64,000 nucleotides of DNA from an uncultured Paracoccaceae bacterium (GCA_947501355.1 CANMVA010000004.1:1-64000), one strand, 5' to 3'; numbered from the stretch's first letter, positions 1-9,239 are shown. Notes: generated by a model not told the origin, from the sequence alone. A program made the numbers and translations.

Positions 1-443
1 GTCGATGCGTAAGTTGCGGCTGGACCGCGAATTTTGAACAGCTACAATGTGACCCCTCAATAAGCGTTTGCATCAAGTGTTGCGGCTGGACCGCGAATTT
101 TGAACAGCTACAATCGACCGATTGAGCGCAACGGCGCGCACGTCGTTGCGGCTGGACCGCGAATTTTGAACAGCTACAATGGCTGCCTACCAAAACGCTG
201 TGAAGGGGGAGTTGCGGCTGGACCGCGAATTTTGAACAGCTACAATCGAATTGATCCGCTCGCTTTGCGCAAACCAGTTGCGGCTGGACCGCGAATTTTG
301 AACAGCTACAATGCGCAGGGACTGCATCAATCGGAACTCGGGTTGCGGCTGGACCGCGAATTTTGAACAGCTACAATCGCGCCGCAAAACGGATGCACTT
401 GTGGCATGTTGCGGCTGGACCGCGAATTTTGAACAGCTACAAT
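1..443 (+). CRISPR. Type II-C CRISPR array (left end cut by window)
   Basis: Seven identical 36-bp repeats start at 13, 79, 145, 211, 277, 342 and 408. They are separated by six unique spacers of 30 bp (the one at 313-341 is 29 bp). The twelve bases before the first repeat look like the end of another spacer, so the array continues beyond the window and its leader is not visible. The repeat starts GTTGCGGCTGG and ends CAGCTACAAT, an ending shared with Neisseria-type II-C repeats. The tracrRNA anti-repeat at 5199-5230 sets the crRNA sense as the plus strand, so transcription runs toward cas2 and against the cas operon. Within each repeat CTGGAC and TACAAT lie 17 bp apart, which looks like a promoter. 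The short reading frames over the array (repeating RILNSYN) are artefacts of the repeat. Confidence 0.98.
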
Positions 444-448
444 AGACC

Positions 449-486
449 GCCTGTTAAACCTTTGTTAATTATAAGGTTTAACAGGC
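449..486. terminator. 13-bp perfect inverted repeat between array and cas2
   Basis: The arms GCCTGTTAAACCT (449-461) and AGGTTTAACAGGC (474-486) are perfectly complementary around a 12-nt AT-rich loop. The site lies 5 bp after the last repeat and 31 bp before the cas2 stop, where array and cas transcripts converge. A bidirectional terminator is the simplest reading, although neither side has a long T run. It could also mark the array boundary. Confidence 0.5.
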
Positions 487-516
487 CCACATTTACTATT
501 TCCACAGCGAATCGCA

Positions 517-861
517 TCAAAACATCACCAGTTGTTCCGGATTCTTCCGAGCGCGTTTACGGCCCTGATCCGAGAAGTGAACAATATCACGATATTGGCG
601 GTCGGTGAAGTTCAGGATCTGGACGTCCCCAGCATCGGGCAAGTGTCGTTCGATCCTGTTGACCCGAGTCGCAAAGGCTTCCTTGCCATTAACGAACCGT
701 GCATATACGGAAAACTGGCTCCGCTCAAAACCCTCGTCCAGCAAGAAGTTGCGGAATGCCGTCGCTGCCTTGCGTTGGGGCTTGGTATCAGTCGGCAAAT
801 CGAACATCACAAGTATCCACATCAATCTGTATCCCGACAAATAGGTAACGGTATGGGTCAT
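517..861 (-). CDS. cas2: CRISPR-associated endonuclease Cas2
   Basis: This 114-residue protein is the small partner of the Cas1-Cas2 spacer integrase. The N-terminal strand MWILVMFDLPTDT carries the conserved acidic residue after the first beta strand, and the length fits type II Cas2. The start at 861 is chosen because its ATG overlaps the cas1 TGA in an ATGA junction, which implies translational coupling. A second possible start is 13 residues downstream at MWILV. An upstream extension of the frame to 1092 lies inside cas1 and is not believed. The stop is 31 bp from the inverted repeat that separates the gene from the array. Confidence 0.95.
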   Translation of the reverse strand: MTHTVTYLSGYRLMWILVMFDLPTDTKPQRKAATAFRNFLLDEGFERSQFSVYARFVNGKEAFATRVNRIERHLPDAGDVQILNFTDRQYRDIVHFSDQGRKRARKNPEQLVMF

Positions 862-1769
862 GCGCCTAGCCCCGCGAGCGTCAACGCATCGGGCGGGCGT
901 GGCAGGGCAAGGGCAAGTTTGCCGGCCTCGAAACTCTGCCCCAGCGACGTGGCCAGTTTGATGAGAGCCACCGATACCGGTGTCACGCCATCCCCTAAGG
1001 GCAGGTCGGTCGCTATCAGGCGAGCTAGAGTTTGCTTGGCGTTGGTGTCGACCTGAACACCGGAGCGGGCGACGAGCGTTCTGACGGAGCAATCGACGAG
1101 CGGGCGGAACGGCTCCATCAGGTCGTCAGCCAGCGCGAATGCGTTGCCACGGTTGGCATGAAACAACCCGATCGTTGGATGCAGACCAGCGGCAACAACA
1201 GCCCGCGCCGTGGCCGCTCGCAATACCGTGTAGCCGTAGTTCAGAAGCGCGTTCTCATCCCCATGCCCTGCATCGCGGCGAAAGTCAGGCCCCATCATGC
1301 GCGGCCAGTAATAGCGCGCGGCCTGGGCTTCAATGTTGGTGCTGTCGCCCGACGTGATCTTACGGATCATCATAGACAACGGCGCAGACGGTTCGCCAAT
1401 TGCATCCAGCGCGGCGGCCTGCATGGCGACCTTGGCGGCAACGACCTGCTTCCAGGCCTGTTTGACAAGTGGCGCTTTCGCCTGCCACTGCGCGCGCATC
1501 CGGGCGCCCTGAGCATGATGCCCTTCCAGCGGCAGCAGGACAGATTTCGGCGCATGGTTGGCTGCACACAAGACGACAGGCGCCCCGCGTTCGGCCAGTT
1601 CCGTCAATAGCGACGTCGACCAAGTTGTTCCGTGTGCGTGCACGATCACGCCTGCGACCTGGTCCAAAGGCGTGCGTCCGATCTCTGCCCCGTTCTCGGA
1701 AACCTTCAGAAATCCACGGTCGCGCGACAGGTGCCGCCCGTCAGTCGCAATATCAATGATCTGGTCCAC
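858..1769 (-). CDS. cas1: CRISPR-associated endonuclease Cas1
   Basis: This 303-residue protein is the catalytic subunit of spacer integration. The second half contains NALLNYGYTVLRA followed by GLFHANRGNAFALADDLMEP, the Cas1 block that holds the metal-binding His and acidic residues. The size is typical of type II Cas1. Translation starts at a GTG (1769) with GAGGGG a few bases upstream; no ATG in the right place was found. It lies 80 bp downstream of cas9 in the same direction and overlaps cas2 by 4 nt, so cas9-cas1-cas2 is probably one transcript. No csn2 or cas4 is present, which fits subtype II-C. Confidence 0.96.
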   Translation of the reverse strand: MDQIIDIATDGRHLSRDRGFLKVSENGAEIGRTPLDQVAGVIVHAHGTTWSTSLLTELAERGAPVVLCAANHAPKSVLLPLEGHHAQGARMRAQWQAKAPLVKQAWKQVVAAKVAMQAAALDAIGEPSAPLSMMIRKITSGDSTNIEAQAARYYWPRMMGPDFRRDAGHGDENALLNYGYTVLRAATARAVVAAGLHPTIGLFHANRGNAFALADDLMEPFRPLVDCSVRTLVARSGVQVDTNAKQTLARLIATDLPLGDGVTPVSVALIKLATSLGQSFEAGKLALALPRPPDALTLAGLGA

Positions 1770-1849
1770 ACGTTACCCCTCACGCCCCCACACGAATCGT
1801 TAACGCATTGATTATATTGCCACTCTTCAATTTCGCCAAATTTTGGCGT

Positions 1850-4800
1850 CTATACAGGCGCTCCAGGATCGCGCAGGCGGCCCATTTCATCCACGATGAC
1901 CCGGCGTGCTTTGGCCTTGACGAGGGAGCCCGCCCCCAGCTGAATGAGTTTGAAATCATCTTTGGGGTTTCTGTCCCTCGCATCGGCGTTTGCTTCGGTA
2001 TGAGGCGCAACGAAGATGCTCCCGTTCTGTTTCATTTTCTGTACATAGCCAATAATGGTTTCGCCCTCACGCTCCAACATCACCATGTCCCGCTTGAAGA
2101 TCCGCATCAGCCGTTTTGCGGCAGGATGAGGTTTCTTTTCGACACCCGACTGATGTGCCTCAAACGTCGTCACGACCTGCGGCTTGATCTTACCATCGGG
2201 CAAACGCCAGATTTCATAGCAATGGTTGCTGTCGCCCTTGTAGGCCTTGAATGCTTTTCCGTTCTTATCCGAGACCTCGACCCGTGCGCTTTCCTGCAAG
2301 GTTTCTTCAAGCCTTACACGACGTAGGCCGAAATAGGGGTTGTCGGAATTGTCGGGTAACTTCTTCGAGCCGGCAAAGGCCAGCAGCGCTGCCTCGAACG
2401 CCTTGCCATCCAGTCCACGCGTCACGCGCGCAAGGTGCTTTTGCAAATCGACATCACGGATATTTGCCCCGCGTTTGGTGACGGCAATATCGTTCGGGCT
2501 GAGCGACGTGAGAGGCTTGCGGCTCACAACGGTGCCGTCCTGCCTGATCCCGTAGGCGGTATCATTGTGAAGCTGGCCACTTGTGCTGTCGCGCCTTGAT
2601 TTGCGGGCGTCTGAATCGATGCGCCCGTGATCGGCGCGGTGGCTCACGATGATCCGCGCGACCTGCCCGCTGATGTCGTCGCGAAACCCCTCCCACGGGG
2701 GCGGCACAGAACGGGCGACCTCTTCGGCACCGTTTAGCTCGTCCCGTTGTGCCATGTCGGCAATCCGTTTGATCAGCCCACGGTCGGTGCCGGCGATCAC
2801 TGCGGCGTCAATCGCATGGTGGCGGTGATCCGTGCGGTTTTTGGCCTTGACTGTTTGCGCGTCGCTGTCCGTCAGCGCGGTCAATCCGTTCAGCCCCCAG
2901 TGCCGCCGCAACATTTCCGTCAGGCGGCCCGGGACGACCCAGACGTGGCTCTTGCCGTCGCCTCCATCATAAAGCGCATCTAGATAGGCTCGCGCGATCC
3001 GCGACAAATATTGCGTGTCCTTCAAAGCGCGAGCGGAAAAGTCATTCTCGCCCTCGAAGCGCTCCATCGCATCAGGCCCGAACCGCCACGCCTTGTTGGC
3101 GGGCAGGTTCTTGAGGTTGCTGGCAATCGCCTCCCATTGCTCGGTTTCTCCCCATGCTTCCCACGGGGTCTTGTTGGTCTTTTGGCGGTTCGCCTCTTTC
3201 AGACAGAGCGTGCGGTTGGCAAATCCATCATCCAGAGTGCGCGAAAACGGCAGGATGTGATCCACGTCACAGGAGCCGTCAAAAAGCATTCCCGCGCTGA
3301 TCCGTTTGCCGGTATAAGGGCAATTGCGGGTCATGACGTCATCGCCAAGGTCTTCCCAAAGGCGCAACACCATCCGGTTGGTGCCCGTATTGGGAACGCC
3401 CATCTCTTCCAGCTTCTTGCCCCGCGCAATCGCCGCCTCCGTGTTCTTCTTGATGTCGCGTTGGACGTCCTTCTTCTGATCCTCGGACAGTTTCAGATCA
3501 CGGGCCAGTTCCACGACGATCTCATCCGGCCTGCCGTAAACCGCAATGATCTTGTTCACCAAACGGCGCAGCTGGTTCAGCCCGATATGCACCGTCGGGT
3601 TGGTGATCCGGCCATAACGCGTGACATCATCGTCCTTCGGATCATAAGTGCCGGGGATCACATGGCGTTCAAGGATTTCACCGTAGTAAGGAAGGTTTTC
3701 CAACACCTCTCCCGTGCGGCCATCCGAATGATGCCACCCGCAGGCGGCCACGGCCGCGCTATAGGTCAACACATCCGACTCCAGTGCCGCCAGAATTCGG
3801 GTAGTCGCCGTCAGGCCCAACCGCCCGTAGCCTTCAGGCAGGGGCGCGTTCGCCGTAGCCTCTGCATGGTCACGGTCCAATCCGTGAGCTCCCATTAGCC
3901 AGGCGACAAGCTCCGCGTGTTCCCTGTCACTCTGCACGGCGCGAATGCGCTGCATCACATCCCACTGTCCGTTCCAATCCAGCGTTGACCACCGCGCCCC
4001 GAACCTGTCGGGATGGGACAGGCTGGCACGCACCGGATCACAAGCAATTGCATCACGGTTCGCGGTTTCCAACGTAAAACTCTGCTCGGGCCGCAGTTTG
4101 ATCACCTTGCCAAGCGCCTTCAATTTCATTGCCATACCGGACAGCGATTTCGTATGCCCCTTGTTGTCCAAGGCATGCACGATCTGATCCCGCTCCTCGC
4201 GCGTCAGCGGGCGCGACGGCTCTCCCAGTGCTACAACCTTCAGATTATTCACCGTTTCCATCAAGATCCGCCGCTGGTTGAGCGGGTGGGCACTCGGAAT
4301 GCGCTTGTCGCGCTCTGGAACGCCATGCTGCCCGGCAAACAGACACAGGCCGACCTCTGGCGACTTCAAAGGACGTTGGTGAAAGATGATCGTCGCAATC
4401 TCATCGCGCAGATCGTCCGTCAGGATATCGGGCGCGTGACGAGCCTGCGCCGCCCACAGCTTGTCGAACTCCTCGGACAGATGCTTGCGGTCGGGATAGA
4501 AATCATACCCCGCCTCTTCTTTCTCCGCGTTGTCCCGCCGCGCCACGGTCAGTCGCGTGCGCACGCTGGGAACGCTCTTGGGGTCAGAAGCCGCCGTGCG
4601 GCGCATATGCAGGAACTCGCCATAGGTACGCGCGCCCTTTGCCATCATCGCCTGATCCAGCCGCGCTGTCGCATCCTTGATCTTGCCGCTTTCGTTGTCG
4701 CCGCGATCGGTCTTGCGGTTAGATTTGAACCCCCGCCGTTGGTTGAGGTGAAACAGCGCCCGCCCGAAATGGGTCAGCGGCAAAGCTTGATCCAACCCCT

Positions 4801-5104
4801 CTGCCCGCAGTGCATACGGGTCCAGAACCTCAAGCGTCTTGGCCTCGGCCGGATCGGCGGGCATCAACCCCACTTGCGCCATACGCTTTATCAAGGCGGC
4901 CTTGCGCCGCAAATACCGGTCACGGCGGCGACGTTGCGCCCTTGCCGCCCGCCGATCCACCGCCAATGACGCCTTCGACTTCGGATCCCGCCCATCCGAA
5001 AAGATGCGCACACCACCGTCGATTACCTCGGTGATCTGGCTACCATCGGTGCCATATAGCCACCACCCGATAGAATTCGTGCCGATATCAAGGCCCAGAC
5101 GCAT
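1850..5104 (-). CDS. cas9: Type II-C Cas9 RNA-guided endonuclease
   Basis: This 1084-residue protein has the compact size of II-C Cas9. RuvC-I is LGLDIGTNSIGW with Asp6; an arginine-rich bridge helix follows at about 51-75. RuvC-II is IVVELARDLK with Glu532. The HNH block CDVDHILPFS has Asp615-His616 with supporting Asn639. RuvC-III is HHAIDA with His763 and Asp766. All four catalytic elements are intact, so the enzyme should cut both strands. The start at 5104 is preferred over a 17-codon upstream extension because it begins right at the RuvC motif and has GAGGG eight bases before it. The tracrRNA gene lies divergently just upstream. The PAM cannot be deduced from the sequence. Confidence 0.98.
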   Translation of the reverse strand: MRLGLDIGTNSIGWWLYGTDGSQITEVIDGGVRIFSDGRDPKSKASLAVDRRAARAQRRRRDRYLRRKAALIKRMAQVGLMPADPAEAKTLEVLDPYALRAEGLDQALPLTHFGRALFHLNQRRGFKSNRKTDRGDNESGKIKDATARLDQAMMAKGARTYGEFLHMRRTAASDPKSVPSVRTRLTVARRDNAEKEEAGYDFYPDRKHLSEEFDKLWAAQARHAPDILTDDLRDEIATIIFHQRPLKSPEVGLCLFAGQHGVPERDKRIPSAHPLNQRRILMETVNNLKVVALGEPSRPLTREERDQIVHALDNKGHTKSLSGMAMKLKALGKVIKLRPEQSFTLETANRDAIACDPVRASLSHPDRFGARWSTLDWNGQWDVMQRIRAVQSDREHAELVAWLMGAHGLDRDHAEATANAPLPEGYGRLGLTATTRILAALESDVLTYSAAVAACGWHHSDGRTGEVLENLPYYGEILERHVIPGTYDPKDDDVTRYGRITNPTVHIGLNQLRRLVNKIIAVYGRPDEIVVELARDLKLSEDQKKDVQRDIKKNTEAAIARGKKLEEMGVPNTGTNRMVLRLWEDLGDDVMTRNCPYTGKRISAGMLFDGSCDVDHILPFSRTLDDGFANRTLCLKEANRQKTNKTPWEAWGETEQWEAIASNLKNLPANKAWRFGPDAMERFEGENDFSARALKDTQYLSRIARAYLDALYDGGDGKSHVWVVPGRLTEMLRRHWGLNGLTALTDSDAQTVKAKNRTDHRHHAIDAAVIAGTDRGLIKRIADMAQRDELNGAEEVARSVPPPWEGFRDDISGQVARIIVSHRADHGRIDSDARKSRRDSTSGQLHNDTAYGIRQDGTVVSRKPLTSLSPNDIAVTKRGANIRDVDLQKHLARVTRGLDGKAFEAALLAFAGSKKLPDNSDNPYFGLRRVRLEETLQESARVEVSDKNGKAFKAYKGDSNHCYEIWRLPDGKIKPQVVTTFEAHQSGVEKKPHPAAKRLMRIFKRDMVMLEREGETIIGYVQKMKQNGSIFVAPHTEANADARDRNPKDDFKLIQLGAGSLVKAKARRVIVDEMGRLRDPGAPV

Positions 5105-5172
5105 TGAAAATTCCCTCAAATTACAATGGAGATTTTGCATTTGCAGGAGAGACACTCAATCTAAAAGTGTGC

Positions 5173-5201
5173 TTGACGTCTTGGGAGATTCCCGGAATAT
5201 T
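5173..5201 (+). promoter_or_regulatory. Candidate tracrRNA promoter
   Basis: TTGACG (5173-5178) is followed after 17 bp by AATATT (5196-5201). Transcription would begin near 5208, the point where the longest uninterrupted match to the CRISPR repeat begins. The -10 box is weak; TATTGT at 5198-5203 is an alternative. Confidence 0.45.
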
Positions 5202-5285
5202 GTAGAAGTTCAAAATTCGCGGTCGAGCCGTTAACAAGCATTCGATTGCACCACATTGAAGCGCAGGCCACGGCCTGCGTTTCTT
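5199..5285 (+). ncRNA. tracrRNA with anti-repeat and intrinsic terminator
   Basis: Positions 5199-5230 match the reverse complement of the CRISPR repeat at 29 of 32 positions; the mismatches are at 5206, 5207 and 5225. The anti-repeat is followed by a short linker and then the hairpin CGCAGGCC (5262-5269) with GGCCTGCG (5272-5279) and a T-rich tail, which looks like a Rho-independent terminator. This order (anti-repeat, body, terminator) is that of a tracrRNA read on the plus strand, divergent from cas9. The RNA 5' end may be near 5208 rather than 5199. The body is short and would form only one or two stems beyond the repeat duplex. Confidence 0.88.
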
Positions 5286-5415
5286 CATTTTGGGCAAGGC
5301 CACATTATGAACTTATTGAAACGAACTCACCAAGAGACAGTTGATGGGATGTCCGCTTTGCTTTCCTTATCTTAATTGCTTCGCATGCGCAGCAAAAGTC
5401 GGCTTCCCGCCCCGC

Positions 5416-7332
5416 CTACTGACTATCCCCGAGCAGTTCGTCGATGAAGTCACCTTGCTTGCGGAAGACTTGCTCCCACTTTTCTGGGACCGGGTCCTCC
5501 CGATCAAGGGTTTCCGGACGCAGCTCACCTGCAGTGGTTTCATTGATTTGCGTCTGCATGGATCGCGATTGCCGTCGGCGTGCACGCTCGCTTGTTGCAG
5601 TAGATTCGACAGAGGCAGGTTGCAATGTCGAAGGAGCGGGTTTCGGTTCTTCGAACCAAGGCCCCACTCCGTCGACACGAGGGGGATAGGGGAAGTCGCA
5701 GCCCGCCTGACGATCCGCCAGTTCAATGAAAAAGGAATCCTCGAAATACTTAATGCGCTGTGCTCGGATCGGGTGCTGCGGTGAGGCGAGGATGATCACC
5801 TCATCGGGATCCATGGTGCGTGCCTCGGTCTCTGAGAGGAGTGGGCGTTCCTCAAGACGCGACGTCGTCGAGGTCGCGCCTAAAATGCCCTTGTTGCGAC
5901 CATACATGCGGGTCACCGCCTCGCGCGTGGTGCTGCCGACGGCCGCCGAGACCTCGCGCACAGTACGCTGGTCGCGGGGGGTTATGTACAGCTTGAGCCC
6001 AGCCCCGTTCTCAAGGCTTTCGCGCCCCTCGGGTCCGTAGATGCGATCGAGCGAGGCCAACGACTGCGCAATCATCGCCACACGCCCGCCATAGGCCGCG
6101 AGCGAATGGATCGCCCGCTCGAGATAAGGCATCGCGCCCATTTGCTGGAACTCGTCGATCATCATCATGACCGGCCACGGCTCGTCGGGACCCGGCTCGT
6201 TCTGCCGCAAACTGGCGATGAGATCCGCGAACATGAGCCGCAGGAGCGGTGCCAGCGTCGCGATGTGATCTTCCGACACCACGATGTAGAGCGCGTGCGG
6301 TTTTTTCCTGAAGTTCGCGAACTCGAAGTCGCTTGCATCGGTTGCCGTTCGGACCGCCGGGTTGTCCCACTGCTTCAGACCGGCCGTCATCAAAGCCTGT
6401 ATGTTGGACGTCAGCAGCCGCGATGACGCGCTGGCCGCGTTGATCCAAAGCTCGCGCACCGTCGCTTCCTTCGCCTCGTCCGCATACGCACTGTACTGTG
6501 CGTTCTTGTAGTCCCCACCGGTCACGATCTTGTTGACCTCGCCCAGTGTCGGCCTGCCGCGCTGGATCGCCAGAAGGCAAGCCGCGACGAATATCGATTT
6601 GCCTGCCTCGGAGAAGGTGTCGAGTGTCTTGTTGTCCTTGTCGAGGAAGAGGTCCGCCAGGATCGAGACTTCTGTGAACTGCTGGGCGAAACTGGGGGCG
6701 GCCGCGATCCGCGCGAGCGGGTTGTAGCGATGCGAACTGTTCGCCCAATCGAACGGGCTGAAGCGAAAGACCTCATCGCCGTTGAGCGCCCTGAGCCGCG
6801 CCGTCTTCTCGAAATTCTCGCCCTTCACATCGAGAACCACCACCGAACCTGCGAAAGACAAAAGGTTCGGGATCACGAAGCCCACGCCCTTGCCGGCCCG
6901 GGTCGGAGCCACCATCATTACATGCGGTATGTCGCTCGCAGAGATGTAGGGCGCCTTTGACGCCGGCTTTCCCAGCTTGCCACAGACAAACCCGGATCCC
7001 GGTGTCTGGAGCATGCCGTTCGCCTTGAGTTCGCGTCTTGTCTGCCAATGTGCGGACCCGTAATCATCCCGGTCCTGCGCCCAGGTCCAACTGAAGGCCA
7101 GAACCGCCAGTCCAATGGCCCCGAATCCAACGGCGCCGAACGCAACCTTGAATGCCTCGGGATGCGCGGCGCGCAGACCCGCGCTGGCCGTCCAGACGGC
7201 AAACATGTCAAACTCGGCAAACCCCGTTCTCAACGCCAGTGCGAGATAGAAGCTCGCCGCGATTGTGCCGAGGGCCGTTCCACAGAGGGTCCCGACTGGC
7301 ACGGCAGCCCAGAGAGGAAGCCGGGTGCTCAT
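5416..7332 (-). CDS. virD4: Type IV coupling protein VirD4/TraG
   Basis: This 638-residue inner-membrane ATPase hands the relaxase-DNA complex to the secretion channel. Two membrane segments lie at about 9-35 and 64-84. Walker A is APTRAGKG at 142-149, followed by VVVLDVKGEN and a Walker B MMMIDEFQQMG. The C-terminal region (after about 560) is proline- and charge-rich, as in other VirD4 proteins. The ATG overlaps the relaxase stop by one base (TGATG), which indicates coupled translation with the relaxase upstream. Together with the virB genes at the right edge, it supports self-transfer rather than mobilisation only. Confidence 0.95.
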   Translation of the reverse strand: MSTRLPLWAAVPVGTLCGTALGTIAASFYLALALRTGFAEFDMFAVWTASAGLRAAHPEAFKVAFGAVGFGAIGLAVLAFSWTWAQDRDDYGSAHWQTRRELKANGMLQTPGSGFVCGKLGKPASKAPYISASDIPHVMMVAPTRAGKGVGFVIPNLLSFAGSVVVLDVKGENFEKTARLRALNGDEVFRFSPFDWANSSHRYNPLARIAAAPSFAQQFTEVSILADLFLDKDNKTLDTFSEAGKSIFVAACLLAIQRGRPTLGEVNKIVTGGDYKNAQYSAYADEAKEATVRELWINAASASSRLLTSNIQALMTAGLKQWDNPAVRTATDASDFEFANFRKKPHALYIVVSEDHIATLAPLLRLMFADLIASLRQNEPGPDEPWPVMMMIDEFQQMGAMPYLERAIHSLAAYGGRVAMIAQSLASLDRIYGPEGRESLENGAGLKLYITPRDQRTVREVSAAVGSTTREAVTRMYGRNKGILGATSTTSRLEERPLLSETEARTMDPDEVIILASPQHPIRAQRIKYFEDSFFIELADRQAGCDFPYPPRVDGVGPWFEEPKPAPSTLQPASVESTATSERARRRQSRSMQTQINETTAGELRPETLDREDPVPEKWEQVFRKQGDFIDELLGDSQ

Positions 7333-9239
7333 CAGAAGCTGATCTCATCGTCGAGATCGCGCGATAGCCCCCTGCCCCGCTGCATCTCGAGTTGGGTGTC
7401 CCGGGCCAACGCCTCGACCTTGTCCTGCTGCAAGGCGGAGGCGCGGTCGGTAAAGACCTGATCACCGGTCTCCTCGTGGGTCAGCTCGAGGAATTCCTGC
7501 GTGACCGTGATCTGATCGATCCGGTTCGGAAGCACCTCTGCCAGCACCTCGTAATTTCCTCGCCGCAGCTCCCCAAGTCCCTCCTCGCCCAGCTCCTTGA
7601 AGAGTTCGGCCTTCAGCGTGCGTTCGACGGTCTCTTCCTGAGCTTCTGAGAGGGTGCCGTCACGCAGCATGTCCGCGAGGTCCTGCAGATACGGGTTTGG
7701 CCCACGGTCCTCGTCATCGATCACCTGCAAATCGTCCGATGCGCGTGACAGACCCGTCGCTATGCCGAGCTCCTTCGCCCGCTCCAGCAATCGGTCCATG
7801 AACCGATCGACTGTTTCCAACGCACGGTCTTGTTGATCGTCGCTGGCCTGAGCGAGATTGATGCCATCCTTGGCCAGAACCGCCGCCATGTCGCGGTCCA
7901 CCCAATCCTGAGCAAGCCCATAGTTCGTCGTCCCACCGGCTTCGATCCGGGCAGCCATCTCCTGCGGATCGAGACCGGCCTTCGCGGCATCCGATTTCAA
8001 AGCCTCGAGAACAGGGTCTTTGCCCGACGCGAGCGCCGCACCCAATCGCGCGTCTCCGGCTCCTGGCGGATAGGGCTCGGTCAAGTCGCGCCCAAACCGG
8101 GCGCGCAGATCGGGATCCGGCACCATCTGCGAGAGGTCCCGGACGACACCCGCCGCCTTGGTCTCGAACCCCGGGCGTTCGATGGCATCAAGTTCTTCTG
8201 CCTTGAGCCGCAAGGCTTCGATGGTTTTCTCGGCATAGCCGATGGCCTCACCGACCGTTCGAATGGTCTCCATATCGATCTCTCCTGCGGTAAATCTGTA
8301 AGGCGTGTCCGACCCGATTGAGTTCGCCATGCGGCGCATCGCGTAGGCCAGATGTTTCTGATCCATGCGATCCAGCACATCGGCCAGATCGCGATAGTCC
8401 TTGGCGAAGGCTGTCACCTGCGCCTTGGCGATGGCCCGCTCTTCGGGCGACAGTGCGATCTCGCGCGGCAGGCGTGCCTCCTCTTTTGCCCGGTAGATTT
8501 CTGCGATACCCGGGGCCTTCTCGAAGATGCCGCGCTCTAGCCGGGTCGTGGCCTCGAGCATCACACCGTAGCGTTCGGCAATCTCAGCCTGCTTTTCCCG
8601 CATCAGCTGGGGCGACATCACGCCCTCGGCCCAGCAGGAGAACCAGGTGCCGTTTGTGAGGCCCCGGTTGTTCAGCAGGATATGCGCATGCTTGTGGGCC
8701 CGGTCATCATGCACCGAGAGCACGTAGTCCCACTGATCGCCGTAGTCGCCACTCTCAAAGAAATGCTCAGCCCAGTCGAGTGTGATCTCGCGTACCTGAT
8801 CCACCGTGACGTCGGTCGGGAAGGACAGCAGCATATGCGAGGTAAACCCGAGCTTCGTCGTGCCCCGCCAGGTTTGCGCCCAGGCCTCCACGATCTCCGC
8901 TTTCTGCGCCTCAGTCAGCACGGCCTCAGCCGTCAGCGGGTTGGTCATCGTCGCGTAGGTGTAGACCGCCTTGTCGTTCACGTAAGACAGCTGGTTGCCA
9001 AGGCTCTGCTTCGTCTTGCACCCCCCTGCCCTGATCCGCTTGAACACCGCGGCGCGGCTCTGCGGCATAACCGACTTCAGCAGATTGCGCACCGAGGCCC
9101 GGCCCACGCACTGATAACTGCGACCCTGCCGCCGCCCCGCCAGCCGCGCGTCTATGCGCGACTGACGCTGACCCTGGATGCGCTCTGTCTCCCAGAGCTT
9201 GCCCATGACGGCGTGATAGAGGGCGAGCGGCTCAGACAT
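7332..9239 (-). CDS. Relaxase, VirD2-type mobilisation nuclease
   Basis: This 635-residue protein nicks oriT and pilots the strand into the recipient. The N-terminal domain carries a candidate catalytic Tyr86 in QLSYVND, a middle motif HMLLSFP, and the metal-binding histidine cluster HKHAHILLN with His182, His184 and His186. The C-terminal half (after about 260) is acidic and helical, and may serve translocation. The start MSEPLALY at 9239 is preferred to a frame extension at 9257 because it overlaps the upstream gene by only 8 nt. It is co-transcribed with the accessory protein and virD4. The nic sequence at 9856-9863 fits a VirD2/TraI-class enzyme. Confidence 0.93.
   Translation of the reverse strand: MSEPLALYHAVMGKLWETERIQGQRQSRIDARLAGRRQGRSYQCVGRASVRNLLKSVMPQSRAAVFKRIRAGGCKTKQSLGNQLSYVNDKAVYTYATMTNPLTAEAVLTEAQKAEIVEAWAQTWRGTTKLGFTSHMLLSFPTDVTVDQVREITLDWAEHFFESGDYGDQWDYVLSVHDDRAHKHAHILLNNRGLTNGTWFSCWAEGVMSPQLMREKQAEIAERYGVMLEATTRLERGIFEKAPGIAEIYRAKEEARLPREIALSPEERAIAKAQVTAFAKDYRDLADVLDRMDQKHLAYAMRRMANSIGSDTPYRFTAGEIDMETIRTVGEAIGYAEKTIEALRLKAEELDAIERPGFETKAAGVVRDLSQMVPDPDLRARFGRDLTEPYPPGAGDARLGAALASGKDPVLEALKSDAAKAGLDPQEMAARIEAGGTTNYGLAQDWVDRDMAAVLAKDGINLAQASDDQQDRALETVDRFMDRLLERAKELGIATGLSRASDDLQVIDDEDRGPNPYLQDLADMLRDGTLSEAQEETVERTLKAELFKELGEEGLGELRRGNYEVLAEVLPNRIDQITVTQEFLELTHEETGDQVFTDRASALQQDKVEALARDTQLEMQRGRGLSRDLDDEISF

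Noticed and set aside
100-608. Plus- and minus-strand reading frames across the CRISPR array with repeated RILNSYN and VAVQNSRSS units
   Set aside because: They are translations of the 36-bp repeat and have no independent coding support.
4013-4969. 318-codon plus-strand frame opposite cas9
   Set aside because: It is antisense to a clearly recognised Cas9 and has no ribosome site or recognisable family.
5105-5155. N-terminal extension of cas9 by 17 codons
   Set aside because: The RuvC-I motif begins directly at the 5104 start, which has a good ribosome site.
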